From an uncultured Clostridium sp. (GTDB lineage: Bacteria; Bacillota; Clostridia; TANB77; CAG-508), in the NCBI GenBank assembly GCA_948465625.1, contig CAOJXM010000063.1:1-6446 (forward strand): DNA of 6,446 nucleotides. Direction: 5' to 3'. Made by a program: the position numbers and the translations under genes. Under the pieces are notes generated by a model, which ran no database searches, had not been told where the DNA came from, and saw only the letters and a list, made by a program, of their open reading frames with translations. Shown here in pieces: positions 1-6,131 of the stretch (its first letter is position 1; each line of letters begins with the position of its first letter).

Positions 1-478
1 GTGTATTCCATGACCAACCATTAAAATCCCTTAATACTTCTGTATTGTTTATATTTTCCCCTATGTTTAGCAATTCAGATAATGCTACTCTACACAAACT
101 ATATTTTTCATCAAAATAGATACTGGTATCATTCATTTCAAAAATGGCATACAAAATATTTTTTTCGTTGGGATAAAATAGTTCAATCCTCTTTTCATAA
201 GGATAAACCAAATATCGATTTTTCTTAATTTTCTCTTCGTCATAAGCTTCTTGTGCTGTTACAATTTCAATTTGTTCACAATCTTCTTTTATAATTCTTA
301 ATATTTTTTCAATGTAGCTATTTTTATCTTCTATATTTACTTTTACCATGAAATAGTCTTCATAACCAGCCTCTATTTTGTATAACATGGAAAGGAGCAG
401 ATTTTTGACATCAATCGAAAAATCCTTTTTTGCTAGAATTTTCTCCAATTCATTATTATAATCTTTGGTTGACCACAT
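1..478 (-). CDS. Hypothetical protein, N-terminal 159 residues, 3' end beyond the window
   Basis: I do not recognise a named family. The frame is open without a stop from an ATG at 478 to the window edge and begins MWSTKDYNNELEKIL. A GGGAG ribosome binding site at 488-492, nine bases upstream, supports this start. The visible part is soluble, rich in Lys, Glu, Ile and Tyr, and has no signal peptide, membrane segment or metal-binding cysteine cluster. Its first half looks helical (about residues 5-37 and 50-70). The later part mixes short strand-like stretches (LVYPYEKRIELFYP near 90-103) and ends in the distinctive NGWSWNT at the edge. The gap to the upstream ftsK stop is only 23 bp, so the two are very likely co-transcribed. 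I have a weak impression that similar proteins of unknown function follow ftsK in uncultured clostridia, but this is memory and not shown by the sequence. That it is a real gene is well supported; its function is unknown. Confidence 0.85.
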   Translation of the reverse strand, partial: MWSTKDYNNELEKILAKKDFSIDVKNLLLSMLYKIEAGYEDYFMVKVNIEDKNSYIEKILRIIKEDCEQIEIVTAQEAYDEEKIKKNRYLVYPYEKRIELFYPNEKNILYAIFEMNDTSIYFDEKYSLCRVALSELLNIGENINNTEVLRDFNGWSWNT

Positions 479-487
479 TAAAATCTT

Positions 488-492
488 CTCCC
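488..492 (-). promoter_or_regulatory. Ribosome binding site of the hypothetical gene after ftsK
   Basis: The minus strand reads GGGAG nine bases before the ATG at 478. It sits in the 23-bp gap after the ftsK stop codon and decides the start of the partial gene. Confidence 0.7.
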
Positions 493-501
493 TTCTATTT
501 T

Positions 502-2955
502 CTATTCTTGTGTTTCTTCTTGAGCAGGTGTTCCCATTTTTAATTCTGCCCATCTTTCTTTTGTCATCAATACTTTTCTTGGTTTACTACCCTCGTAACC
601 TGATATAATTCCTCTTTCTTCCATTTGGTCAATAATTCTTCCTGCACGAGCATATCCCACTTTAAATCTTCTTTGAATAAATGAGGTGGATGCTTGCCCT
701 GTTTCGATTGTAACCTCAATGGCTTCCATTAAAAATGGGTCTGTGTCATCATCTGGGTCTTTAGCATCTAATTCTTTATCTGTTTTATTATTATTCTCAA
801 TTTTTTGTAAAATATCCTCACTATAAGTAGCTTCTCCATTTGATTTTAAGAAATCGACTATTTTTTCTACTTCTTTGTCTGATACAAAAGCTCCTTGTAC
901 TCTAGTAGGTTTTGGTGCACCAGATGGATAAAATAGCATATCTCCTTTTCCTAATAATTTTTCTGCTCCTACCATATCTAATATGGTTCTAGAATCTACT
1001 TGAGAAGAAACCGCAAATGCAATTCGAGATGGAATGTTGGCTTTAATAATACCTGTAATAACATCAACAGATGGTCTTTGGGTTGCAATTACTAAGTGCA
1101 TTCCTGCTGCTCTTGCCATTTGTGCTAAACGACAAATCGCATCTTCTACATCTTTTGCAGCAACCATCATTAAGTCTGCTAACTCATCAATGATAATAAC
1201 AATCTGTGGTAATTTTTCTCCTCCACCTTCTGCATCCAATGCTTCGTTATAGCCTTTGATGTCTCTTACTCCTTTTTTTGCAAACAATCCATAACGATTT
1301 ACCATTTCTTGTACTGCCCATGCAAGTGCTCCTGCTGCTTGTTTTGGGTCAGTTACTACTGGTATTAGTAAATGTGGAATTCCATTGTATACAGATAATT
1401 CAACTACTTTTGGGTCTACCATTACTAATTTTACTTCACTTGGTTTTGCTTTGTAAATGATACTGGTGATTAATGTATTAATACATACACTCTTTCCAGA
1501 ACCAGTTGAACCTGCAATTAAAACGTGTGGCATTTTTGCAATATCTGATACTACTTCATTTCCTGCAACATCTTTTCCTAAGGCAAATGCTAACTTAGAA
1601 GAATGCTCTGTAAAACTTTCTGCTTCTATAATGTCTCTTAAATGCACCATTTCGTTTTCTTCATTTGGTACTTCGATTCCAACTGCTTGCTTTCCTGGAA
1701 TTGGTGCTTCAATTCTGATGGATTTTGCTGCTAAATTTAAAGCAATATCATCTGCTAAGTTTGCAATCTTGCTAACACGAACTCCTTCTGCTGGTTTTAA
1801 TTCATATCTTGTAATAGCGGGTCCTACAGTAACATTTTCTACTTTTGCTGATACATTAAAGCTATGTAAGGTTCGTTGTAATCTAGTAGCATTATCGGCA
1901 ATTGCTTTTTTACCACCTTTTAATTTTCTTGCTTCCCCTTGACTCAACAATTGAATTGGTGGAAATTCGTAATTTTCATCCTCTACGGTTAAAGTATGCT
2001 CTAATCCTAATACTTGTATGGTTTTATCTTCTTTTGGCTTTTCTTCGGTTTTAAATAGATTGGCATCAAGCACATCTGGTGAAAATTCTTCCTTTTTCTT
2101 TTCCTCTCTTGGCTCTTGTATTTTTGGTTGTGGTATTTCTTTTTCTTCCATTCCTAATGGCAATAATTCATCTTTATCATGATTGTATTTTTGAACTTTT
2201 GGCTCATCGTTTAAATTGATGGTAATTTGGTCTTCTAGTGGAATGTCAATTGAACTTTTCTTTTCTTGTTTTCGTAGTTCTCTTCTATTGTTTCTCTTTT
2301 CTTCTTTCATTGCTCTTCTAGCTTCTCTTTGTTTTTCGTACTCTTCTTCTTCCTCTTCTTCATATTCTAATCTTGCTTGTCTTCTTTCTTCTTTACGCTC
2401 TTTTGCTGTCTCTACTGCACTTGCTACCATATCAGATGGATGAATACCAAAGATAAAGATTAAGGTTACGATTGCAATTCCAATTGCTAAAATTACAGCT
2501 CCTGTCATTCCCAATAATTCAATGGTAGGAACAGCTGCTATGGCTCCAATGGCTCCTCCACCTACATTTTTTTCTCCTAGTTCATAGGCTTGTTTAATCA
2601 CTTCTCCAAAATCTTGACTTAATAATATATTTCCTTTTGATATTTGGAACGTACACATGATAAGTGAAAAACAAATTAAGAAAATGGCATATTGTACTAA
2701 TTTTGAACTTAAATAATATTTTTTGTTACTGGCAATGGAAATGGCAATGGAAAAGGTTCCAATTGGTAGGATATACTTAATCCACCCCATAATTCCACCA
2801 AGCATAGGACTTAATATTTTCCCTATATAGCCAGAATTGGTGTAAATTAATACAACTAATAGGATACTAATAATTAACATTGCTACAACAGCTAAATCAA
2901 TATTTATTTTGCTTTTACTTTGTTTCTTTTTGCTTCTACTTGCTTTTTTAGGCAT
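502..2955 (-). CDS. ftsK: FtsK/SpoIIIE family DNA translocase
   Basis: This is a membrane-anchored hexameric ATPase that pumps double-stranded DNA across the closing septum so the chromosome clears the division site. Four hydrophobic segments lie at about residues 20-38, 60-76, 88-104 and 150-170. A highly charged linker follows (about 180-330), with an acidic run near 199-206 and basic patches. The motor domain then begins: alpha part from about 335, Walker A GSTGSGKS at 482-489, DPK at 514-516, Walker B IVIIIDELADL ending in D590-E591, and ATQRPSVDVITG at 624-635. The C-terminal winged-helix gamma domain (about 740-803) carries QRRFKVGYARAGRI, the sequence-reading part. The length of 817 residues is close to B. 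subtilis SpoIIIE (787). An AAGGAG site at 2965-2970, nine bases upstream, fixes the start, and the stop is TAG. The family is certain. Whether it serves vegetative division, sporulation or both cannot be told from one copy. Confidence 0.97.
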   Translation of the reverse strand: MPKKASRSKKKQSKSKINIDLAVVAMLIISILLVVLIYTNSGYIGKILSPMLGGIMGWIKYILPIGTFSIAISIASNKKYYLSSKLVQYAIFLICFSLIMCTFQISKGNILLSQDFGEVIKQAYELGEKNVGGGAIGAIAAVPTIELLGMTGAVILAIGIAIVTLIFIFGIHPSDMVASAVETAKERKEERRQARLEYEEEEEEEYEKQREARRAMKEEKRNNRRELRKQEKKSSIDIPLEDQITINLNDEPKVQKYNHDKDELLPLGMEEKEIPQPKIQEPREEKKKEEFSPDVLDANLFKTEEKPKEDKTIQVLGLEHTLTVEDENYEFPPIQLLSQGEARKLKGGKKAIADNATRLQRTLHSFNVSAKVENVTVGPAITRYELKPAEGVRVSKIANLADDIALNLAAKSIRIEAPIPGKQAVGIEVPNEENEMVHLRDIIEAESFTEHSSKLAFALGKDVAGNEVVSDIAKMPHVLIAGSTGSGKSVCINTLITSIIYKAKPSEVKLVMVDPKVVELSVYNGIPHLLIPVVTDPKQAAGALAWAVQEMVNRYGLFAKKGVRDIKGYNEALDAEGGGEKLPQIVIIIDELADLMMVAAKDVEDAICRLAQMARAAGMHLVIATQRPSVDVITGIIKANIPSRIAFAVSSQVDSRTILDMVGAEKLLGKGDMLFYPSGAPKPTRVQGAFVSDKEVEKIVDFLKSNGEATYSEDILQKIENNNKTDKELDAKDPDDDTDPFLMEAIEVTIETGQASTSFIQRRFKVGYARAGRIIDQMEERGIISGYEGSKPRKVLMTKERWAELKMGTPAQEETQE

Positions 2956-3103
2956 TTTGTTTTACTCCTTTTTTTCTTATTCCGTTCGAACAAAATCTTA
3001 CATAAAAAAGTATTTTATTCGAAACAATTTCCTTAATAAAAAGCCAGTTGTCAGAATGTTTTTTTCTATTTTCTCTGACTTCTGACTTTCTCTTTGGTTG
3101 CTC
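2956..3103. other. Intergenic region upstream of ftsK with short repeats
   Basis: These 148 bp separate the coiled-coil gene from ftsK and contain no gene. They hold the ftsK ribosome binding site (2965-2970), an 8-bp palindrome GTTCGAAC at 2984-2991, and a second TTCGAA at 3018-3023, with the two centres 33 bp apart. They also hold a 7-bp tandem repeat (TCTGACT twice, 3074-3087) and an inverted partner of it at 3050-3056. I could not find a convincing promoter. The best candidate reads TTGTTT, then 17 bases, then TATGTA on the minus strand, and its -10 match is poor. ftsK may therefore be transcribed partly by readthrough from rsmD. Confidence 0.5.
3039..3098 (-). terminator. Possible weak terminator after the rsmD and coiled-coil genes
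   Basis: On the minus strand GTCAGAA (3086-3080) can pair with TTCTGAC (3056-3050) across a 23-base loop. An outer CCA/TGG pairing may extend the stem, and CTTTTTATT follows the right arm. The long loop and interrupted stem make this a weak candidate. Readthrough into ftsK would be expected if it is a terminator at all. Confidence 0.25.
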
Positions 3104-3541
3104 TTATTTTAACTCTTTTCTGTTGTTTTGAATGGTTTTTAATGCTTCTTCTAAAACGACTTCTGCTTTTTCTAAAATGTTGTCTGCATACATTTTGGTT
3201 CCATTTGAAATTTCTCTTGCTTTTTCATTTGCGATTTCTATAATTTGTGTTTTTTGTTCATAAGCTTGCTTGGTGATTTCGTGTTCATCAATCATAGAAA
3301 TAATTCTATTTTCTGCTTCTTTTATAATCTCATCTGCTTCTTTTTGGGCTTCTACTAGAATACGTCCTCTTTCTTCTTTTACCCATTTTGCTTGTTTTAA
3401 TTCTTCTGGAAGTTTTAATCGAATTTCCTTAATGATATCTAACAAATCTTCTTTATCTACAATGCATTTACCTGAAAAAGGTAACCCTTTTCCATTTTCT
3501 AATGCATCTTCTAAAGTTTCTAATAACGTAAATATTTCCAT
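3104..3541 (-). CDS. Coiled-coil protein of unknown function downstream of rsmD (often labelled ATPase or F0 subunit B-like)
   Basis: The 145-residue protein has a short N-terminal part (MEIFTLLETLEDAL, then GKGLPFSGKCIVDKEDLLDII to about residue 38) followed by a long helical, coiled-coil stretch. That stretch holds the conserved-looking LPEELKQAKWVKEER (44-58) and repeated A..A..II.EA patterns at about 64-80 and 103-128. It has no Walker motif, membrane segment or signal peptide, so ATPase labels given to relatives are not supported here. Such labels probably come from coiled-coil similarity to the ATP synthase b subunit or DivIVA. I recall close relatives in clostridia beside rsmD; that is background memory. 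Its AAAGGGG ribosome binding site (3548-3554) lies inside the last codons of rsmD, and only 3 bp separate the two genes, so translation is probably coupled. A cytoplasmic scaffold role is inference. Confidence 0.9.
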   Translation of the reverse strand: MEIFTLLETLEDALENGKGLPFSGKCIVDKEDLLDIIKEIRLKLPEELKQAKWVKEERGRILVEAQKEADEIIKEAENRIISMIDEHEITKQAYEQKTQIIEIANEKAREISNGTKMYADNILEKAEVVLEEALKTIQNNRKELK

Positions 3542-3544
3542 GTT

Positions 3545-4102
3545 TTACCCCTTTCGACTTAGGAAAATCAGTTCAATTCTTCCATATTTCCTAATGTCAT
3601 ACATGTTAATCTCTATATTTTCTAATTGACATTTTTCTCTTTCTTTATCATCGGTTTCTAAAATGATGATTCCATCTTCTGCTAGTAAATCTAATTTCAC
3701 AATTTCTTCTACTGCTTGTACTGCTATATTTTTTGCATAAGGTGGATCAATCAATATCAAATCAAATTTTTCTTTTTGACTCATTTGATTTAAAAGCTTT
3801 TTATAATCAGCATGAATGATTTCTGCTTTTTCTTGCAAGTGTGTTTTTTCTATGTTTTGTTTGATGATTTGAATTGCATTTTTGGATTGGTCACAAAAAA
3901 CTGCTTTTTTGGCACCTCTACTTAATGCCTCTATTCCTAATGCACCACTTCCTGCAAACAAATCCAATATATTCGCATCTGCTATTTTATTTTGTATGAT
4001 ATTAAACAATGATTCTTTTACACGATCTAAAGTTGGCCTTGTGGTATCTCCCTCTAAACTATATAAATTGGTTCCTCTTGCACTTCCACTAATAACTCTC
4101 AT
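3545..4102 (-). CDS. rsmD: 16S rRNA (guanine-N2)-methyltransferase RsmD
   Basis: RsmD transfers a methyl group from S-adenosylmethionine to N2 of G966 (E. coli numbering) of 16S rRNA during small-subunit assembly. The N-terminus MRVISGSARG and the nearby TRPT (21-24) and RVKESLFN are family signatures. The cofactor loop LDLFAGSGALGIEALSRGA is at 46-64, and the catalytic DPPY motif is at 119-122 in LILIDPPYAK. The chosen ATG at 4102 gives 185 residues, the usual family length. It has AGGAG five bases upstream (4108-4112) and begins exactly at the conserved N-terminus. A longer in-frame start at 4210 would add 36 lysine-rich residues that match nothing in the family and would lie upstream of the promoter at 4149-4176, so I reject it. 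The gene leads the coiled-coil gene 3 bp downstream. Its stop is TAA. Confidence 0.96.
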   Translation of the reverse strand: MRVISGSARGTNLYSLEGDTTRPTLDRVKESLFNIIQNKIADANILDLFAGSGALGIEALSRGAKKAVFCDQSKNAIQIIKQNIEKTHLQEKAEIIHADYKKLLNQMSQKEKFDLILIDPPYAKNIAVQAVEEIVKLDLLAEDGIIILETDDKEREKCQLENIEINMYDIRKYGRIELIFLSRKG

Positions 4103-4107
4103 ACCCA

Positions 4108-4112
4108 CTCCT
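4108..4112 (-). promoter_or_regulatory. Ribosome binding site fixing the rsmD start
   Basis: The minus strand reads AGGAG followed by TGGGT and then the ATG at 4102. It supports the 185-residue start over the longer frame beginning at 4210. Confidence 0.75.
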
Positions 4113-4148
4113 ATTGTGATTTTAATCTTCCTATTTTGTGATACTTCT

Positions 4149-4176
4149 ATTTTATCTTTTTTCTTTAATAAGTCAA
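4149..4176 (-). promoter_or_regulatory. Sigma-A type promoter of rsmD
   Basis: On the minus strand a -35 box TTGACT (4176-4171) is followed by 16 bases and a -10 box TAAAAT (4154-4149), each matching five of six consensus bases. Transcription would begin near 4142 and leave a leader of about 40 bases before the rsmD ATG at 4102. This placement also rules out the longer rsmD start at 4210. Confidence 0.65.
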
Positions 4177-4579
4177 TAGTATTCGATAAAATGTAATATA
4201 TATTTAACATTCTTGTAATATTGTCTCATTTTTGTCATTTACTGGCAAATTCCCCAAACAGATTTCTTTTTTAAAAAACTTTTTTCTACTTTTTGTATAT
4301 AGCAGAACACCACACATTAATTTTGTGTGATACCTTGTTTATGAAATTTATTTAATCATTTCCGTTATATCTTGTCGAAATGTTTTTCTTGCATTCTTTT
4401 CCATTTTATGGTTTAATCATAATATTAAATTGCATGTATATGCATATCTTAATCTTTTATTCTTTGTTGTTTCAACATTTTTCCAGAATAAGAATTTAAT
4501 TTTTAGAACGTATCTATCTTTTACGCTTTCTTTTATGTAGCATGCAGTTTAAAATTTATTTCAACCAAGGAGGTTCTTT
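4177..4579. other. AT-rich intergenic region between rsmD promoter and Rpn remnant
   Basis: This stretch of about 400 bp separates the minus-strand rsmD promoter from the plus-strand Rpn remnant. I see no convincing gene, tRNA, riboswitch or CRISPR unit. It contains a small hairpin, CACACA (4311-4316) with TGTGTG (4324-4329) and a 7-base loop, and an imperfect palindrome TGCATGTATATGCA near 4433. It also contains poly-T and poly-A runs around 4266-4295. A 37-codon open frame on the minus strand (4317 to 4204) has no ribosome binding site and is discussed among the rejected items. Some of the sequence may be decayed mobile or accessory DNA that arrived with the Rpn gene, but nothing proves it. 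Confidence 0.5.
4567..4574 (+). promoter_or_regulatory. Perfect ribosome binding site retained before the Rpn remnant
   Basis: AAGGAGGT lies five bases before the ATG at 4580. It is the strongest ribosome binding site in the window even though the gene it serves is gutted. This suggests either recent decay or continued translation of a short product. Confidence 0.75.
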
Positions 4580-5013
4580 ATGAACAATTTATTTATTCCG
4601 AAAATCGATGTTATTTTCCATTCTTTATTTCGTGTTAGTAACGAATCGATTACTAAATCCCTTATTTCTACTATATTAGTAAAAGGGCACGATTATTCCA
4701 AACTAAAGAAAACCATTTGTATTGCCATCTTGGATTATGAACTAGATATCAATTTTTCTCTTAATTTTCATACGAATTGGAAAATTAAAGATGAAGAAAA
4801 TGGGCATACCATATTGACAGATTTGTTTGAATTACATATAATAGAATTGCTCAAAGCACTAAAAGCCAAAAATATGGATGACCTCAAGGTATAGTTCAAC
4901 GAAACAAAGAAATTACTAAAAATATGCTTTTAAAAAACATGGATATTCACACCATATCGGAACTTACTCAATTATCTGTAGAAGAAATTGAAAAAATCAA
5001 GCAAACTTTATAG
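4580..5013 (+). pseudogene. Remnant of an Rpn/PD-(D/E)XK nuclease family transposase gene
   Basis: Rpn-type proteins (PDDEXK_2 family) are RecA-independent recombination-promoting nucleases of about 280-330 residues, common in multiple copies in gut Firmicutes. The first frame (4580-4894, 104 codons with TAG) begins with a family-like N-terminus (NNLFIPKIDVIFHSLF, ITKSLISTIL to about residue 33). It then jumps directly to the region after the catalytic core: KGHDYSKLKKTICIAILDYEL at 35-55, FHTNWKI at 63-69, LTDLFELHIIELLKAL at 80-95. The central nuclease residues (D...ExQ) are missing, about 90 residues judging by family length. A second, -1 frame open from 4882 to a TAG at 5011-5013 encodes a typical family tail: NKEITKNMLLKNMDIHTI, then LSVEEIEKIKQ. 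A second deletion, shifting the frame, probably removed the part between. It is the only plus-strand gene here. Nuclease activity is not expected. A functional short product is possible but unproven. Confidence 0.85.
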
Positions 5014-5063
5014 CTTATCTAGAAATTGAATTTTTTATTTTAAATTTTTTGGCATACGAAACT

Positions 5064-5099
5064 CCCCAATGATTAAACTTTTTTGTCTAATCATTGGGG
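5064..5099 (-). terminator. Hairpin terminator downstream of divIVA
   Basis: CCCCAATGATTA (5064-5075) is perfectly complementary to TAATCATTGGGG (5088-5099), giving a 12-bp stem with a 12-base loop. It lies 23 bp after the divIVA stop codon and 50 bp after the end of the Rpn remnant. A proper T run is missing on both sides: AGTTTCG follows on the minus strand and TTCCCTTT on the plus strand. It may act in both directions or need other factors. The stem is certain; its role as a terminator is likely. Confidence 0.7.
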
Positions 5100-5122
5100 T
5101 TCCCTTTAAAATCTGCTTTTTA

Positions 5123-5572
5123 CTATTCTTTATTTACTTCTTTTAATAATTCTAATTGTGAAATCAATAATGATTCCATTTTTGCTTTATAGATGTCAAA
5201 TTCTTTTTGTACATCTGTTAATTCTTTTTTCTTTAAAACAATCTCATTTTCCAAAGCATCACTGGCTTGTTTTGCACTTGCCTGTGCCTCATTAATGATT
5301 TGCTCTGCTTGTTGTTTTGCTACATTTTTCACTTCTTCTGCTGTAGATTGTGCCATTAACAAGGTACTTTGTAAAGTGGATTCAATTGATTTATATTTTA
5401 CTAAACTTTCATTTAGTTCTTCTATTTTTGCTCTACTCTCAGAATTCTCTCGATACAATTTTTCATATTCTGCTGTGATTTCATCTAAAAAGTCATCTAC
5501 CTCTTCTACATTGTATCCATTCATCATCTGTTTTGCGAATTTTTTATTTTCTATTTCTAATGGTGTTAACAT
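5123..5572 (-). CDS. divIVA: DivIVA-family cell-division/polarity protein
   Basis: DivIVA proteins bind curved membrane at poles and septa and recruit division, wall-synthesis or chromosome-anchoring partners. The 149-residue protein starts with the family lipid-binding domain: LTPLEIENKKFAKQ (2-15), MMNGYNVEEVDDFLDEI (16-32). A long coiled coil runs from about 33 to 147, with A..A..II.EA heptads around 80-100. In B. subtilis the tip residues Phe17 and Arg18 before Gly-Tyr insert into the membrane. Here the residues before GY are Met and Asn, and the loop is one residue longer. The protein is near the usual length (B. subtilis 164). AAGGAGG at 5580-5586, seven bases upstream, supports the start. 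It follows sepF by 41 bp with no visible promoter between them, so both probably share the sepF promoter. The stop is TAG, followed by a strong hairpin. Confidence 0.95.
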   Translation of the reverse strand: MLTPLEIENKKFAKQMMNGYNVEEVDDFLDEITAEYEKLYRENSESRAKIEELNESLVKYKSIESTLQSTLLMAQSTAEEVKNVAKQQAEQIINEAQASAKQASDALENEIVLKKKELTDVQKEFDIYKAKMESLLISQLELLKEVNKE

Positions 5573-5579
5573 TTTTTAG

Positions 5580-5586
5580 CCTCCTT
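5580..5586 (-). promoter_or_regulatory. Strong ribosome binding site of divIVA
   Basis: AAGGAGG on the minus strand lies seven bases before the ATG at 5572, within the 41-bp gap after sepF. It gives divIVA independent translation initiation. Confidence 0.8.
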
Positions 5587-5613
5587 ACATCGATTGCTAT
5601 CCTTTATTGCGAT

Positions 5614-6087
5614 TTAGTTGTTTTTTAACCATGACACAGATAATTTATTTTTTAATTCTTCTCTAGCTATATCGGTTGAAATTTCATAGTTGGTTGGAGC
5701 AATTAAGAAAATAGCGTTAGATATTTTTTGGATATGACCATCTAATGCATGGGTTGCACCACTAATAAAGTCTACTATTCTTCTAGCAACATCTTTATTT
5801 ACATATTCCAAATTAACAATCACTGATTTTCTTTCTTTTAAGTATTCACAAATTTCTTCTGATTGCTCAAAAGTTGTTGGTTGTGATATTACCATTCTTA
5901 CTTGTTGTGTTTGTGGCATATTTACCACTTTATTTTTTCTTCCAAATATTTTTTTATTTTCCTCAGCATATTCTTCTTCATCGTCATCATAATTATAATC
6001 ATATACTTTATCGTCTAATTCTTCTTCCTCTGCCTCTGTTTCCATTCCTAAAAATCCCCAAACTTTGTCCATTATAGCTCCTGCCAT
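5614..6087 (-). CDS. sepF: Cell division protein SepF
   Basis: SepF forms rings that tether FtsZ filaments to the membrane and shape the septum. The N-terminal helix MAGAIMDKVWGFLGM (1-15) is the expected amphipathic membrane anchor. A very acidic linker follows (about 16-45, rich in Asp, Glu and Tyr). The SepF domain runs from about 61 to 155: VRMVISQPTTFEQSEEI, then RKSVIVNLEYV, ARRIVDFISGATHALDG at 101-117, and KISNAIFLIAP at 121-131. The glycine in FISGA (110) corresponds to the residue needed for SepF dimer stacking in B. subtilis. The length of 157 is normal (B. subtilis 152). AGGAGG at 6096-6101, eight bases upstream, supports the start. It is led by a strong promoter at 6135-6163 and followed by divIVA 41 bp downstream. 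The stop is TAA. Confidence 0.96.
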   Translation of the reverse strand: MAGAIMDKVWGFLGMETEAEEEELDDKVYDYNYDDDEEEYAEENKKIFGRKNKVVNMPQTQQVRMVISQPTTFEQSEEICEYLKERKSVIVNLEYVNKDVARRIVDFISGATHALDGHIQKISNAIFLIAPTNYEISTDIAREELKNKLSVSWLKNN

Positions 6088-6095
6088 TTAAAAAA

Positions 6096-6101
6096 CCTCC
6101 T
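6096..6101 (-). promoter_or_regulatory. Ribosome binding site of sepF
   Basis: AGGAGG on the minus strand stands eight bases before the ATG at 6087, supporting that start. Confidence 0.8.
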
Positions 6102-6131
6102 AATAATTTTTTCCATTCGTTTTTTTCTACT

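Noticed and set aside
1034..1942. Plus-strand open frames opposite ftsK (1034-1252, 1278-1460, 1457-1942)
   Set aside because: They are the complement of conserved FtsK motor-domain codons, lack ribosome binding sites and encode no plausible protein.
2984..2991. GTTCGAAC as a LexA/SOS box in front of ftsK
   Set aside because: The Firmicute LexA site has GAAC and GTTC in the opposite order with a 4-base spacer. This palindrome has the half-sites reversed and touching.
3270..4196. Plus-strand open frames opposite the coiled-coil gene and rsmD
   Set aside because: They mirror well-supported minus-strand genes and have low-complexity Ser/Phe/Leu-rich translations.
4103..4210. A 36-residue N-terminal extension of RsmD from an ATG at 4210
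   Set aside because: The family N-terminus MRVISGSARG begins at 4102 with AGGAG five bases upstream, and the likely promoter (4149-4176) lies inside the supposed extension.
4204..4317. A 37-codon minus-strand open frame beginning MCGVLLYTKS
   Set aside because: It has no ribosome binding site or recognisable similarity, and it overlaps the small CACACA/TGTGTG hairpin. An open frame of this length is expected by chance in such a gap.
4381..4420. An 18-codon minus-strand frame (MEKNARKTF...) in the intergenic gap, perhaps the tail of a lost protein
   Set aside because: It is too short, has no ribosome binding site, and is preceded by in-frame stops. It cannot be told from chance.
4864..4895. 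Programmed -1 frameshift joining the Rpn remnant to its C-terminal tail
   Set aside because: There is no X XXY YYZ slippery heptamer in the permitted window, and a TGA at 4879 closes the other frame further upstream. The missing middle of the protein points to deletion instead.
5193..6077. Plus-strand open frames opposite divIVA and sepF
   Set aside because: They are antisense to clear DivIVA and SepF coding sequence, and their compositions are only the complement of Glu/Lys/Asp-rich codons.
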